Assembly (NCBI GenBank): GCA_018402525.1
Contig: JAGYIR010000011.1
Location: 186,001 to 250,000 of the forward strand
Direction: 5' to 3'
Length of the DNA stretch: 64,000 bases
Source: Crocinitomicaceae bacterium
GTDB taxonomy: Bacteria > Bacteroidota > Bacteroidia > Flavobacteriales_D > Crocinitomicaceae
Positions 10,141-18,970 of this stretch are shown in pieces. The notes under the pieces were generated by a model, which worked only from the letters and a program-made list of their open reading frames with translations, was not told where the DNA came from and made no database searches. Numbering within the stretch: position 1 is the stretch's first letter; the number at the start of each line of letters is the position of its first letter. The position numbers were made by a program, and so were the translations under genes.

Positions 10141-13116
10141 TTAAACTTCTTCCTCAGCAAGTTTTCTCTTCGACTTAAAGTGCATGAACACAGCAAATCC
10201 GATGATACCAAACAATATTACCGTACCAATAGGCGCAAATGTCTCCGACATTTCATACTTCTTCTGGTGAAATGAAAATTCAATTTTATGCGCTCCTTTA
10301 TCAACTTCTAATCCTCTAAGCAAGTAGTTAACTTTACGAATTTCCACTTCCTTTCCATCGATGAAAGCCTTCCAACCATCTGGGTAATAAATTTCAGAGA
10401 ATACTACCAGTTGTTTTTCCGGGCTGTCAAATGTGTACACAATTTTGTTTGGACGATATGACTCCATCTTAATACTTCCTTGTCCTGAAAACTCCTTGGT
10501 CGAAAGTTTTTCAGCCTCGGATTTGAGCATCACAGCTTCCTTCGCTGGTTCAAACACATCTATGACCGTCAATTCCACATACTGCTGAAAGGAATTTAAA
10601 GTATCCGCTTCGAGTGTGCCGGGCATTACATAATCCCTTACCCCTTTCGCATCTTTCACAAATTTGACGCTCAATCCCTTGCTCATTCCGTTGGTAAGTG
10701 GGATTTTTATTGAATCTGCCCCCTGTACATAGATCAAATTTTCTCCACCATACACGATTGCTTCTTTCACAGGTTCTTCATTGACCAAAAACTGACCAGT
10801 TCCAACATTTTTCAATCTAAACTTCGCCCCCAGTTTTCTTATTTCATCGTTAGCGTTTTCTGCTTGCTTAATCGAGCGTACCATCCAAGCTTGCCCCATT
10901 GCAGTTGGGTTTCTTCTCACCGATTCACCTTGAATAAAGTACTTCACATTCAACATGTCAAATACCTTGTTGTTGCTTTGCGAAAGATGAAACTCAAACA
11001 CGTTTTGAATGTTTCTCAGTTTCGCTCCGTGATATCCTCCCAAGTTCTTATGGAAATAGGATGCCCTTGAACTACCCCAAGGATTGTCGTAGCTAAACAC
11101 ACGGTAATTCGTTGCAAAATTAAGCGCTGAGAACTTGTATGCATCCACTACCCTACTTTTATTGACTCCCGTGTACCCAAGCTCTTGAGCTTTAGTCACG
11201 CCACGCTGTTTCCCTTTCTCGACGGCTTCGTTTACCGTTGGATCCACTATTTCTGAATCCAAAATTTGTAAATCCGCCATTGTTGAAGAAAGTGGATACG
11301 CCTTTTGCTCTTCTGGAATCCAAAATTTATACTTTCCTGAAGTGACTTCTTCATTGTTCAAATAATTTAAATCCACTTGAACTAGATCAATCAGAACAAA
11401 AAGTCCTGCTCCACAGACGATAACTAAGGCTGGAATTGAGGTGTAAAAATACAAGGCTACTAACCCTATAATCAGAAATGCAAACAACAACGAACGATTC
11501 ATGGATGCGTGAAAAATATCTTGTCTTGCTCCTTTAAACACCTCTAGATCACTCTCATAACTTTCAATTTGACTGTCAATTATCGATTGAATTTGTTCCG
11601 TGTTTTTTAGATCCAAATTGTTTTGAGCCAATTGCTCAGGTGTCATATCCTTCAGTTGCTTCATGATGAGTCCTGGAATTTCTTCAGACCTGCTTCTCTC
11701 TGCAGAAGAACTGTAGCCATCACCCAAACCAATCATCTTCACCGAAAGTAAGAACACAAAGAATATTCCAGAAGCTGCTAAGAATGGCTTCTTGTTTGCC
11801 TTAATTTCTTCCTTATCTTTCAACAATGCATCTAAAAAGAAAATACCGATGATAGGAACAATCAACTCAATCAGTATCATGATAATGGTCACCGTTCTAA
11901 ACTTGTTGTATCCAGGAACGTGATCGATGAAAAAATCAGTTAATCCCATAAAATTCTTTCCCCATGAAAGCATGAGGGCAAGAATAGCTACACCAAAAAG
12001 CACCCATTTTCTTCTGTCCTTAACATAAATCAGCCCCAGTATCATTAAAAACACCATGACCACTCCAACATATGTTGGACCCGAAACGATGGGTTGCTCC
12101 CCCCAATACATCGGCAGTTGAGCATTAAATATTTGATTAATTTCTGATCGTGTTCTATCCGAATTCTCGATCATTTCCTGAAACTGAGAACCAATGATTC
12201 CTGCCGATGCAGAACCTTTAACATAGGGAGATACCAAAGTAAACGATTCTCCAATACCATAACTCCAATTGGTAATGTAATCCTTGTCTAAACCTGAAGA
12301 TTTTTCTATTTCTGTTCCATCTGGAGCAATAGTTAAATCATTTCCACCCCGTATAGTATGCTTCGCGTAATCTTGTGTGAGTGTAATGTTTCCGAAATTG
12401 ATAAAAAGTGCCAACCCGTAAGCCGCTAAAATCCCAACACTGGTTAATCCAAACAGTTTGAATTCTTTTGAGCGCACAGCACGAAACAATTCGTACAATC
12501 CAAGTCCAAAAAGAAGAATTCCCATATAGTAAGTCACTTGCAAATGGTTACTTGCCAATTGAAAAGACATGAAAAAAGCCGAAAGTAATATTCCCCATTT
12601 CCAACTGGATCGATACGACAAGATGAACGCACCAATTACCGGGGCTGTCAGTGCGACTGTAATTGCTTTTGAGTTGTGTCCCGCCTGAATAATAACGATT
12701 TCATATGTGGCAAAAGCAAACGCCAATGCCCCCACTACTGCAACAACGGGATTTAATCGTAAACAAAGCGCTAATAAATAAAACCCTATCAAGTGGAGGA
12801 AAAAGGTGAGCGTCGGCACACCAAAAGTATCCATCATCCATAAAATTGCTTGCTGAAAGACATTACCGTTGTAGATGACTGAAATCTGTGTCGTCGGCAT
12901 TCCTCCAAACATGGAGTTTGTCCACAATGGTTCCTCTTCAAATTGCTCGCGAAACATATGTGTTTCGTTTGCCATACCTCTAAACTGCTCCACATCATGC
13001 TGCTTAAGCGCAAACCCATTGAATTCTGGCGAAAAGTAGGCCACTGTTGTAATTAAGAAAACACCTAAAGCTACAAAGTGAATCCAGTTTTTTGAAAAGA
13101 ATGATTTTAATTGCAT
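10141..13116 (-). CDS. YfhO-family multi-pass membrane protein
   Basis: A 991-residue inner-membrane protein in the GT-C-like YfhO class. The N-terminal half has about 12 membrane helices, with the early acidic loop motif KQHDVEQFRGMANE and, after helix 1-2, LWTNSMFGGMPT. These are characteristic of the family, in which such acidic residues bind lipid-linked sugars. A large soluble region (about 600-950) ends in a beta-rich YYPDGWKAFIDGKEVEIRKV segment, then a last helix and a basic tail. YfhO proteins are implicated in glycosylating cell-wall polymers or lipids; the substrate here is unknown. Probably co-transcribed with the flippase downstream. Confidence 0.87.
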   Translation of the reverse strand: MQLKSFFSKNWIHFVALGVFLITTVAYFSPEFNGFALKQHDVEQFRGMANETHMFREQFEEEPLWTNSMFGGMPTTQISVIYNGNVFQQAILWMMDTFGVPTLTFFLHLIGFYLLALCLRLNPVVAVVGALAFAFATYEIVIIQAGHNSKAITVALTAPVIGAFILSYRSSWKWGILLSAFFMSFQLASNHLQVTYYMGILLFGLGLYELFRAVRSKEFKLFGLTSVGILAAYGLALFINFGNITLTQDYAKHTIRGGNDLTIAPDGTEIEKSSGLDKDYITNWSYGIGESFTLVSPYVKGSASAGIIGSQFQEMIENSDRTRSEINQIFNAQLPMYWGEQPIVSGPTYVGVVMVFLMILGLIYVKDRRKWVLFGVAILALMLSWGKNFMGLTDFFIDHVPGYNKFRTVTIIMILIELIVPIIGIFFLDALLKDKEEIKANKKPFLAASGIFFVFLLSVKMIGLGDGYSSSAERSRSEEIPGLIMKQLKDMTPEQLAQNNLDLKNTEQIQSIIDSQIESYESDLEVFKGARQDIFHASMNRSLLFAFLIIGLVALYFYTSIPALVIVCGAGLFVLIDLVQVDLNYLNNEEVTSGKYKFWIPEEQKAYPLSSTMADLQILDSEIVDPTVNEAVEKGKQRGVTKAQELGYTGVNKSRVVDAYKFSALNFATNYRVFSYDNPWGSSRASYFHKNLGGYHGAKLRNIQNVFEFHLSQSNNKVFDMLNVKYFIQGESVRRNPTAMGQAWMVRSIKQAENANDEIRKLGAKFRLKNVGTGQFLVNEEPVKEAIVYGGENLIYVQGADSIKIPLTNGMSKGLSVKFVKDAKGVRDYVMPGTLEADTLNSFQQYVELTVIDVFEPAKEAVMLKSEAEKLSTKEFSGQGSIKMESYRPNKIVYTFDSPEKQLVVFSEIYYPDGWKAFIDGKEVEIRKVNYLLRGLEVDKGAHKIEFSFHQKKYEMSETFAPIGTVILFGIIGFAVFMHFKSKRKLAEEEV

Positions 13117-13203
13117 CGTATTTGAATTTTAGCAGGTATACTATTTAACAACTGTTAAAGATAATTGAATTGAAGAATAATGACAGAAGTGAGCTAAGAA
13201 ATA

Positions 13204-13461
13204 TTAATCGAGTTCTTCAAAGTCAACATCCTCCACATCAGATGAACCTGGTGTTTTATTAATAATTCGAGTTTTACCAACGTTCTTTGCTGTACGCTCA
13301 CGCTCCTTTTCAAACGCCCGTCTTTCCGCTTCTTGATTCTTTTCCTCTGCCATGTTCCGCTTAGCGTTCGCTAATTGGGCTAGAAACCTCAACACTACAA
13401 TCGCACCAATAACGACGAGTAAAACACGTAAAACACCAACAATACTAGCTTCTGCAACCAT
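13204..13461 (-). CDS. DUF4834-like small membrane protein
   Basis: An 85-residue protein with one N-terminal membrane helix (IVGVLRVLLVVIGAIVVLRF), then a charged cytoplasmic tail rich in Glu, Arg and Lys and an acidic end (SSDVEDVDFEELD). The shape matches DUF4834-type proteins of Flavobacteriia, of unknown function. Its ATG overlaps the carB stop codon by one base (TAATG), which implies translational coupling with carB. Confidence 0.75.
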   Translation of the reverse strand: MVAEASIVGVLRVLLVVIGAIVVLRFLAQLANAKRNMAEEKNQEAERRAFEKERERTAKNVGKTRIINKTPGSSDVEDVDFEELD

Positions 13462-14621
13462 TATTTAGATAAGTGCATGTTTCGTTCCGAGTAAATCTTC
13501 ATGAAGAAAGGATCTCTCAAGGTATCAATGAAACGAATTGCTTCACCAGTTGATTTCATCTCAGGTCCTAATTCCTTTTTGACATCTGGGAACTTCTCGT
13601 ACGAGAACACCGGAATTTTAATCGCGTAACCAATTTTCTTTGGGTTGAATTTGAAATCCTTCACCTTCTTCTCTCCCAACATTATCTTTACAGCATAGTT
13701 AACATACGGTTCATCGTAGGCTTTTGCAATAAACGGAACAGTTCTCGATGCTCGTGGATTGGCTTCTATCACGTAGACCTTATCGTCTTTGATCGCGAAT
13801 TGAATGTTCATCAATCCTACCGTCTTCAACTCAACCGCAATCTTTCGTGTAATGTCCTCTATCTGCTGCATTACGAAATCCCCCAAGTTATAGGGAGGTA
13901 ACACTGCAAATGAATCTCCTGAGTGAATACCAGCTGGTTCAATGTGTTGCATCACTCCAATAATGTAAACATCTTCTCCATCGCAAATAGCATCAGCTTC
14001 GGCTTCAATCGCTCCACCCAAGAAATGATCTAACAAAATTTGATTTCCAGGTAATTCATTCAGAATGTCAACAACGTGATGTTCCAATTCTTCTCTGTTA
14101 ATGACAATCTTCATTTTTTGTCCACCAAGCACGTACGAAGGTCGAACTAACAAAGGGAAACCTAAATCATCTGAAAGCACCAAAGCTTGTTCAGCACTTT
14201 CTACCACTCCGTATTTTGGAAAAGGAATATTGTTTTTCTCTAAAACTTTAGAAAAACGACCTCGATCTTCCGCTAAATCGAGTGCATCAAAGCTTGTTCC
14301 TAAGATTTTTATGCCATATCTATCTAGCTTTTCGGCCAATTTCAAAGCTGTCTGTCCACCCAACTGAACGATGACACCGTGTGGCTTCTCGTGTCGAATA
14401 ATGTCATAAATATGCTCCCAGAAAACTGGTTCGAAGTACAATTTGTCTGCCGTGTCAAAATCGGTGGAAACGGTTTCTGGATTACAGTTAATCATTATCG
14501 TCTCATAACCACATTCCTTTGCGGCCAAAACTCCATGAACACATGAATAATCAAATTCTATCCCTTGTCCAATTCGATTCGGTCCTGAACCTAAAACGAT
14601 GACCTTCTTTTTATCAGACAC
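13461..14621 (-). CDS. carB: carB fragment 3: second ATP-grasp half
   Basis: A 386-residue open frame holding the carbamate-phosphorylating half: VIVLGSGPNRIGQGIEFDYS at the start, NCNPETVSTD, the ATP-grasp core (VRPSYVLGGQKM, IEANPRASRTVPF) and a short tail MHLSK. Its ATG is merely the first internal Met; the frame stays open upstream to about 14735 with recognisable CarB sequence, so this is a fragment created by the upstream shift rather than a complete gene. Confidence 0.8.
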   Translation of the reverse strand: MSDKKKVIVLGSGPNRIGQGIEFDYSCVHGVLAAKECGYETIMINCNPETVSTDFDTADKLYFEPVFWEHIYDIIRHEKPHGVIVQLGGQTALKLAEKLDRYGIKILGTSFDALDLAEDRGRFSKVLEKNNIPFPKYGVVESAEQALVLSDDLGFPLLVRPSYVLGGQKMKIVINREELEHHVVDILNELPGNQILLDHFLGGAIEAEADAICDGEDVYIIGVMQHIEPAGIHSGDSFAVLPPYNLGDFVMQQIEDITRKIAVELKTVGLMNIQFAIKDDKVYVIEANPRASRTVPFIAKAYDEPYVNYAVKIMLGEKKVKDFKFNPKKIGYAIKIPVFSYEKFPDVKKELGPEMKSTGEAIRFIDTLRDPFFMKIYSERNMHLSK

Positions 14622-14763
14622 AACACTCTCGTTCTCGTATTCAAACGTAGAATAGTAATACGGTGTCTGTGCTTCAAATTCAGCCGCACAAGTATCTACA
14701 ATTTTGTATACTCTGTTGATGCCAAATTCATCTCTCTTTTGTAAACTTCAGACTCCAAACATC

Positions 14764-15135
14764 TCAATAAATGAGCAATTTGTCTGTCAGCATACCCTTT
14801 TGCTTTGCTTCGAACAGTAATTCTTTTGGAAGTGTATCCAAATGGAATTTTTCAATTTTATTTTCGAGCTTGATCAAATCTTCAATTTGGCGTAAGAACC
14901 AAGGATCGATTTTCGTTTTCTCTTGAATTCTATTGAACGGAATCCCCAATTTTATAGCATCATAAATATGAAACAACCTGTTCCAGCTTGGATGCTCTAA
15001 ACTGTGTAAAATTTCATTTTGATTCGTCAGCTCTTTCCCATCTGCTCCCAATCCATTTCTTCCAATCTCAAGTGATTGACACGCTTTTTGCAAGTGCTTC
15101 CTGAAACGAGCGACCGATCGCCATGACCTCACCAA
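14764..15135 (-). CDS. carB: carB fragment 2: oligomerisation domain
   Basis: A 123-residue open frame. Only the part from about residue 19 (LQKACQSLEIGRNGLGADG) is CarB-like; it then gives IYDAIKLGIPFNRIQEKTKIDPWFL, the typical oligomerisation-domain helices. The first residues are out-of-frame overlap with fragment 1 and the last few (MLTDKLLIY) are out of frame after a missing base. It would not be translated as an independent protein. Confidence 0.6.
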   Translation of the reverse strand: MVRSWRSVARFRKHLQKACQSLEIGRNGLGADGKELTNQNEILHSLEHPSWNRLFHIYDAIKLGIPFNRIQEKTKIDPWFLRQIEDLIKLENKIEKFHLDTLPKELLFEAKQKGMLTDKLLIY

Positions 15136-16276
15136 CAGATTTCATCTGTAAGCCTAACTCACGATTCGTTCCTGGGAATTTATTGAAATTCCAACGTGGA
15201 ATTTTCACGATCACATAATCCAACGTCGGTTCGAAAAGCGCTGATGTCGTTTTGGTAATTTGATTTTTAAGTTCATCCAAATGATAACCTATCGCCAATT
15301 TAGCAGCAATTTTTGCAATCGGATAACCAGTCGCCTTAGAAGCAAGTGCCGATGAACGAGAAACACGTGGGTTAATTTCAATCGCAATAATATCTTCATT
15401 TTCGTCTGGTGAAACAGCAAATTGAACGTTACATCCACCGGCAAAATTACCAATAGAACGCATCATCAAAATCGCCATATCACGCATGCGCTGATAGGTC
15501 GTGTCAGAAAGCGTCATCGCAGGAGCAACAGTGATTGAATCACCTGTATGAACTCCCATCGGATCAAAATTCTCAATCGAACAAATGATTACGACGTTGT
15601 CATTTGAATCGCGCAGTAGCTCTAACTCGTACTCTTTCCAACCAAGCAACGCCTTATCAATCATCACTTCGTGAATCGGAGATAATTGCAATCCTCTCTC
15701 TAATAATGTATCAAATTCTTTCGGATCGTGAACAATCGATGCTCCCGCTCCACCTAATGTATATGATGCGCGCACGCACAATGGAAATCCAAATTCCTGT
15801 GCGATTTCTTTTCCTTGTAAAAACGATTTCGCTGCCTCTTGTGGCGCCATTGGCACTCCAATTTCGGTCATCAAATCTCTAAAAGCTTCACGGTTTTCAG
15901 TGATTTCAATCGCTTTAATATCGACACCTATAATATCCACACCAAATTCTTCCCAAATTCCCATTTCATCACATTTGATGCAGAGATTCAACGCCGTTTG
16001 ACCTCCCATTGTGGGGAGTACAGCGTCAATTTTGTGTTTTCCTAGGATTTCTATTATACTTTCTGGCTCTAACGGCTTTAAGTAAATATTATCCGCGACA
16101 ACCTTATCAGTCATGATGGTTGCAGGATTGGAATTAATTAAAGTGACTTCAATTCCTTCTTCTCTTAAAGATCTTGAGGCTTGTGATCCGGCGTAATCAA
16201 ACTCGCAAGCTTGACCTATCACAATTGGTCCACTTCCGATGATTAATATGGACTTAATTGAATTATTTTTTGGCAT
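15068..16276 (-). CDS. carB: carB fragment 1: first ATP-grasp half
   Basis: A 402-residue open frame starting at the true CarB start (MPKNNSIKSILIIGSGPIVI). It carries INSNPATIMTD, LPTMGGQTALNL, the ATP-grasp core (VRASYTLGGAGASI, IEINPRVSRSSALASKATGY) and SVGEVMAIGRSFQEAL, after which an extra A in a homopolymer shifts it to a quick stop. A -7-type element precedes it. Confidence 0.8.
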   Translation of the reverse strand: MPKNNSIKSILIIGSGPIVIGQACEFDYAGSQASRSLREEGIEVTLINSNPATIMTDKVVADNIYLKPLEPESIIEILGKHKIDAVLPTMGGQTALNLCIKCDEMGIWEEFGVDIIGVDIKAIEITENREAFRDLMTEIGVPMAPQEAAKSFLQGKEIAQEFGFPLCVRASYTLGGAGASIVHDPKEFDTLLERGLQLSPIHEVMIDKALLGWKEYELELLRDSNDNVVIICSIENFDPMGVHTGDSITVAPAMTLSDTTYQRMRDMAILMMRSIGNFAGGCNVQFAVSPDENEDIIAIEINPRVSRSSALASKATGYPIAKIAAKLAIGYHLDELKNQITKTTSALFEPTLDYVIVKIPRWNFNKFPGTNRELGLQMKSVGEVMAIGRSFQEALAKSVSIT

Positions 16277-16330
16277 TATCTGCTCTATTATTGGGGTTCA
16301 ACTCAACGCTTACACGCAACAAATTGAACG

Positions 16331-16338
16331 CAAATTTA
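16331..16338 (-). promoter_or_regulatory. putative -7 element for carB
   Basis: Minus-strand TAAATTTG fits TAnnTTTG, 55 bases before the carB start. No PyrR- or ArgR-type site is apparent. Confidence 0.4.
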
Positions 16339-16446
16339 ATTAAAAAACTAAGTTCAGCGGAACTAATTTTAATTGATTTTTGATATGTTGTTAACAACAT
16401 GCGTGAATAACTTTCGTTGAAATCATTATATTTCGAAAATCGGTTT

Positions 16447-16454
16447 TACATTTG
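16447..16454 (+). promoter_or_regulatory. putative -7 element for the rhomboid-PRT-murQ run
   Basis: TACATTTG fits TAnnTTTG and lies 33 bases before the rhomboid-like start codon. It would serve the three genes that follow. Confidence 0.4.
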
Positions 16455-16487
16455 AAGAACTTTAAGAACACCAGAAGCTAACTGAAC

Positions 16488-17420
16488 ATGTTAGAAACAA
16501 AAAAAACGACTTTCCCTTGGTTTACATTGATGATTTCCATCATTTGTATCACCATGTATATCCTATTCTACGCGCTGAATGAGCAGATGGACACTTCAAC
16601 CTTGTACAGTAAATTTGGCGCGCCGTACGCTATTCAAATTTATCAAGGTCAATACTGGGGTGTGTTTTCCAACAGTTTCTTGCATACCAATCTCTATCAC
16701 CTCGTAGTAAATTTGATCGCCTTCTGGATTCTAGGAGCTTTCATCGAACGTAGAATTAGTATGTTCAACTTTTTCTTGCTTGGATTATTTGCTTCCATCA
16801 TTACTTCCATTGCACAGTTAACTTTTTCTGACGACGCTGGAATTGGTTTAACTGGAGTCAATTATTTTTTCCTGGCTTACATCATTGTAAAATCCTTCAA
16901 ACAGGAAATCTTTAAGCTGAGACTTCGCTTCATTCTGCTTTATCTAGGTGTATTCGTTATTTTAACGTCCTATTATTTAAATAAAGACGAGGCTTATAAT
17001 ATTGGCATTGAAGCAATGATTGCAGGACTTCTGTTTGGTGGAATTATTGGACTGGCTACCTACCCTAAAAAAAGAATCCTACCAGCCTCAATTGGATTGG
17101 TCCTAATGACTCTTTCCAGTTTTTCGCTGTGGTACGCTCCATGGTCGGCAGAATGGAATTATTACAAAGGCTACTCGGCACATGAAAAAGGTGATTTTGA
17201 GGAAGCTAAAAAGTTCTATGAAAATGCAATGGCAATCAATCCAAATCACGCTATTAGCAAAGAGAATCTTCGATATATCGCAATTGATGAACTGTGCGAC
17301 CTAGCATTGACGGCTCACCAAAATGAAAACTATATATTGGCTAGAAAACTTTATGATCGGGTATTAGAGATGGATCCAAACAATAATTGGGCGAAAGAGA
17401 ACTTATCAAAACTTCCCTAA
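16488..17420 (+). CDS. rhomboid-like membrane protein with TPR tail, catalytic residues lost
   Basis: A 310-residue protein. Residues about 8-210 form a rhomboid core of six membrane helices with the family signature HTNLYHLVVN...GAFIE in helix 2. The catalytic positions are changed: the GxSG motif reads GLTG (Thr122 for Ser) and the helix-6 His, normally in AHxGG, reads AMIAG (Met177 for His). It is therefore predicted to be proteolytically inactive, like iRhom-type pseudoproteases. The C-terminal part (about 215-310) holds two TPR units ending in AINPN and EMDPNN. It leads a short run with a phosphoribosyltransferase and MurQ. The rhomboid fold is well supported; any partner is unknown. Confidence 0.85.
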   Translation: MLETKKTTFPWFTLMISIICITMYILFYALNEQMDTSTLYSKFGAPYAIQIYQGQYWGVFSNSFLHTNLYHLVVNLIAFWILGAFIERRISMFNFFLLGLFASIITSIAQLTFSDDAGIGLTGVNYFFLAYIIVKSFKQEIFKLRLRFILLYLGVFVILTSYYLNKDEAYNIGIEAMIAGLLFGGIIGLATYPKKRILPASIGLVLMTLSSFSLWYAPWSAEWNYYKGYSAHEKGDFEEAKKFYENAMAINPNHAISKENLRYIAIDELCDLALTAHQNENYILARKLYDRVLEMDPNNNWAKENLSKLP

Positions 17421-17463
17421 CCGAGTAAAAATTTAGCTAGAGCAATTATTTAAGACGATTAAC

Positions 17464-17958
17464 ATGCAAGAAATACTTTCAAAACAAGACATTGATAAAA
17501 AAATTAATCGCTTAGCGCATCAGCTGCTCGAGAACTGTTTTGAAGAAGAAAAATTATTCCTTGGCGGAATTTCTGGAAATGGAATCATCTTGGCAAATAG
17601 AATCGCTGATGAGATTCGAAATCACTCAGACCTTGAAATTGAGGTGTTTGAAATTTTCATCAATAAGGCTGAACCTTGGTCAGAACAAACGCGATTAACA
17701 GCAGAAAAGAAAGATTTAAAGAATGGTTACATCGTACTCGTTGATGACGTTCTTAACTCTGGAAAAACAATGCAATATGCGTTGATTGAAATCCTACAAT
17801 TCCCTACAAAAGCAATTAAAACATTGACCTTAGTCGATCGGACACACCGACGTTTTCCAATTAAAGCCAATTTTGTGGGATTAAGTCTCTCAACGACATT
17901 GAAAGACCGTGTAGAAGTTATTTTAACTGGCGACGACGCAAAAGCATATTTGGTATGA
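17464..17958 (+). CDS. PyrR/type I phosphoribosyltransferase-like protein
   Basis: A 164-residue cytoplasmic protein with a type I phosphoribosyltransferase fold. The PRPP-binding loop VLVDDVLNSGKTMQYAL is clear (about residues 96-112), preceded by FLGGISGNGIILANRIADEI (the PPi loop position) and followed by VDRTHRRFPIKANFVGLSL. The last segments resemble PyrR. As an enzyme it would join PRPP to a purine or uracil base; whether it also binds pyr mRNA is unknown. Its end overlaps the murQ start (ATGA), so the two are coupled. Confidence 0.85.
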   Translation: MQEILSKQDIDKKINRLAHQLLENCFEEEKLFLGGISGNGIILANRIADEIRNHSDLEIEVFEIFINKAEPWSEQTRLTAEKKDLKNGYIVLVDDVLNSGKTMQYALIEILQFPTKAIKTLTLVDRTHRRFPIKANFVGLSLSTTLKDRVEVILTGDDAKAYLV

Positions 17959-18764
17959 CAGCGAAAATCACAGAATCATCATCGCATTTTAACGACCTGG
18001 AGCAAATGTCGACCTCGGATTTATTGAAAAACATAAATTTGGAAGATCAGAAAGTCGCGCTTGCCATTGAAAAAATCATTCCAACTATTGAGGCGCTTAT
18101 TGAAGCATGCTATCCTAGAATGAAAACCGGTGGACGACTTTTTTATATCGGCGCAGGTACCAGCGGTCGACTTGGGATCGTAGACGCGAGTGAATGTCCA
18201 CCTACGTTTGGTGTCGCACATGGAGTTGTCGTTGGAATCATTGCTGGTGGAGATTCAGCCATTCGTAAAGCAGTTGAATTTGCCGAAGATGATTTGGAAC
18301 AGGGATGGAAAGATTTGGAAGCGCACAATGTCAACTCAAACGATACATTGATTGGAATCGCAGCATCTGGTTCTACACCTTATGTCATCGGAGCGATAAA
18401 AAAAGCGAACAACGTTGGACTTATCACTGGTGGGATTTCGTGTAATCCTGGTTGTGAATTAGAACAAGAAGCTCAGTTCCCAATGACGGCTGTTGTCGGT
18501 CCTGAATTTGTCACAGGAAGTACCCGCATGAAATCAGGAACTGCGCAGAAATTGATCTTGAATATGATCAGTACTTCACTGATGATAAAGCTGGGACATG
18601 TCAAAGGAAACAAAATGGTCGACATGCAGCTGAGCAACAATAAACTGGTTGATCGAGGGGCAAAAATGATCCAAGAAGCAATTCCTGTTGATTACGACAC
18701 CGCGCTTGAATTACTCAAGAAATTTGGCAGTGTGAGAAATGCTGTTGAGAATTATAAGGGGTAA
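17955..18764 (+). CDS. murQ: N-acetylmuramic acid 6-phosphate etherase
   Basis: Cytoplasmic lyase that removes the lactyl ether from MurNAc-6-phosphate to give GlcNAc-6-phosphate and D-lactate during cell-wall recycling. Motifs: SIS-domain sugar-phosphate loop GAGTSGRLGIVDASECPPTFG (about residues 63-83, shown in part; the Glu of SECPP is the catalytic position by family knowledge), GIAASGSTPYV and GSTRMKSGTAQKLILNM. At 269 residues it is slightly shorter than the E. coli enzyme. Start ATG overlaps the preceding stop as ATGA. No murP/nagE transporter or amgK/murU is nearby. Confidence 0.95.
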   Translation: MTAKITESSSHFNDLEQMSTSDLLKNINLEDQKVALAIEKIIPTIEALIEACYPRMKTGGRLFYIGAGTSGRLGIVDASECPPTFGVAHGVVVGIIAGGDSAIRKAVEFAEDDLEQGWKDLEAHNVNSNDTLIGIAASGSTPYVIGAIKKANNVGLITGGISCNPGCELEQEAQFPMTAVVGPEFVTGSTRMKSGTAQKLILNMISTSLMIKLGHVKGNKMVDMQLSNNKLVDRGAKMIQEAIPVDYDTALELLKKFGSVRNAVENYKG

Positions 18765-18970
18765 GAATAAAAAAGCGTGTACATAAAAAATACTTAGCAG
18801 AAGATTAAACGTTCATTATACGTGTAATTATACGCTTAACGCAATCAAGCTTTTAGGACAACTCTGAATCCTTTTATTTTAATGAGGTTTTTACGCGCAC
18901 CTTTTCATAAATTAAATGGTGAACTAAAATCTATTTTGTATTTTTAGAATTATTAAACCGTTTAATGAAG

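Larger units (their letters stand above)
13461..16276 (-). pseudogene. carB: carB, carbamoyl-phosphate synthase large chain, broken by three frameshifts
   Basis: Taken as one gene this encodes a CarB of about 938 residues, making carbamoyl phosphate from bicarbonate, glutamine-derived ammonia and 2 ATP. Three open pieces read through consecutively if the frame is corrected at: the T5 run at 15085-15089 (one base too many; A4 on the coding strand restores EALAKACQSLEIG); the CCCTTTT run near 14794-14801 (one base missing; restores KGYADRQIAHLLR); and TCTCTCTTTT near 14729-14740 (one base missing; restores RRDEFGINRVYKIVDTCAAE). All three fall in the oligomerisation domain between the two ATP-grasp halves, and both halves are intact. 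The C-terminal MGS allosteric domain is absent, as I recall for Bacteroidota CarB. Sequencing error is the likeliest cause, true decay or a natural split less so. Confidence 0.8.

Noticed and set aside
15068-15135. Programmed ribosomal frameshift in carB at the A5 run
   Set aside because: The run lacks a proper slippery heptamer for the needed +1 change, and two further shifts follow close by, so sequencing error or decay is simpler.
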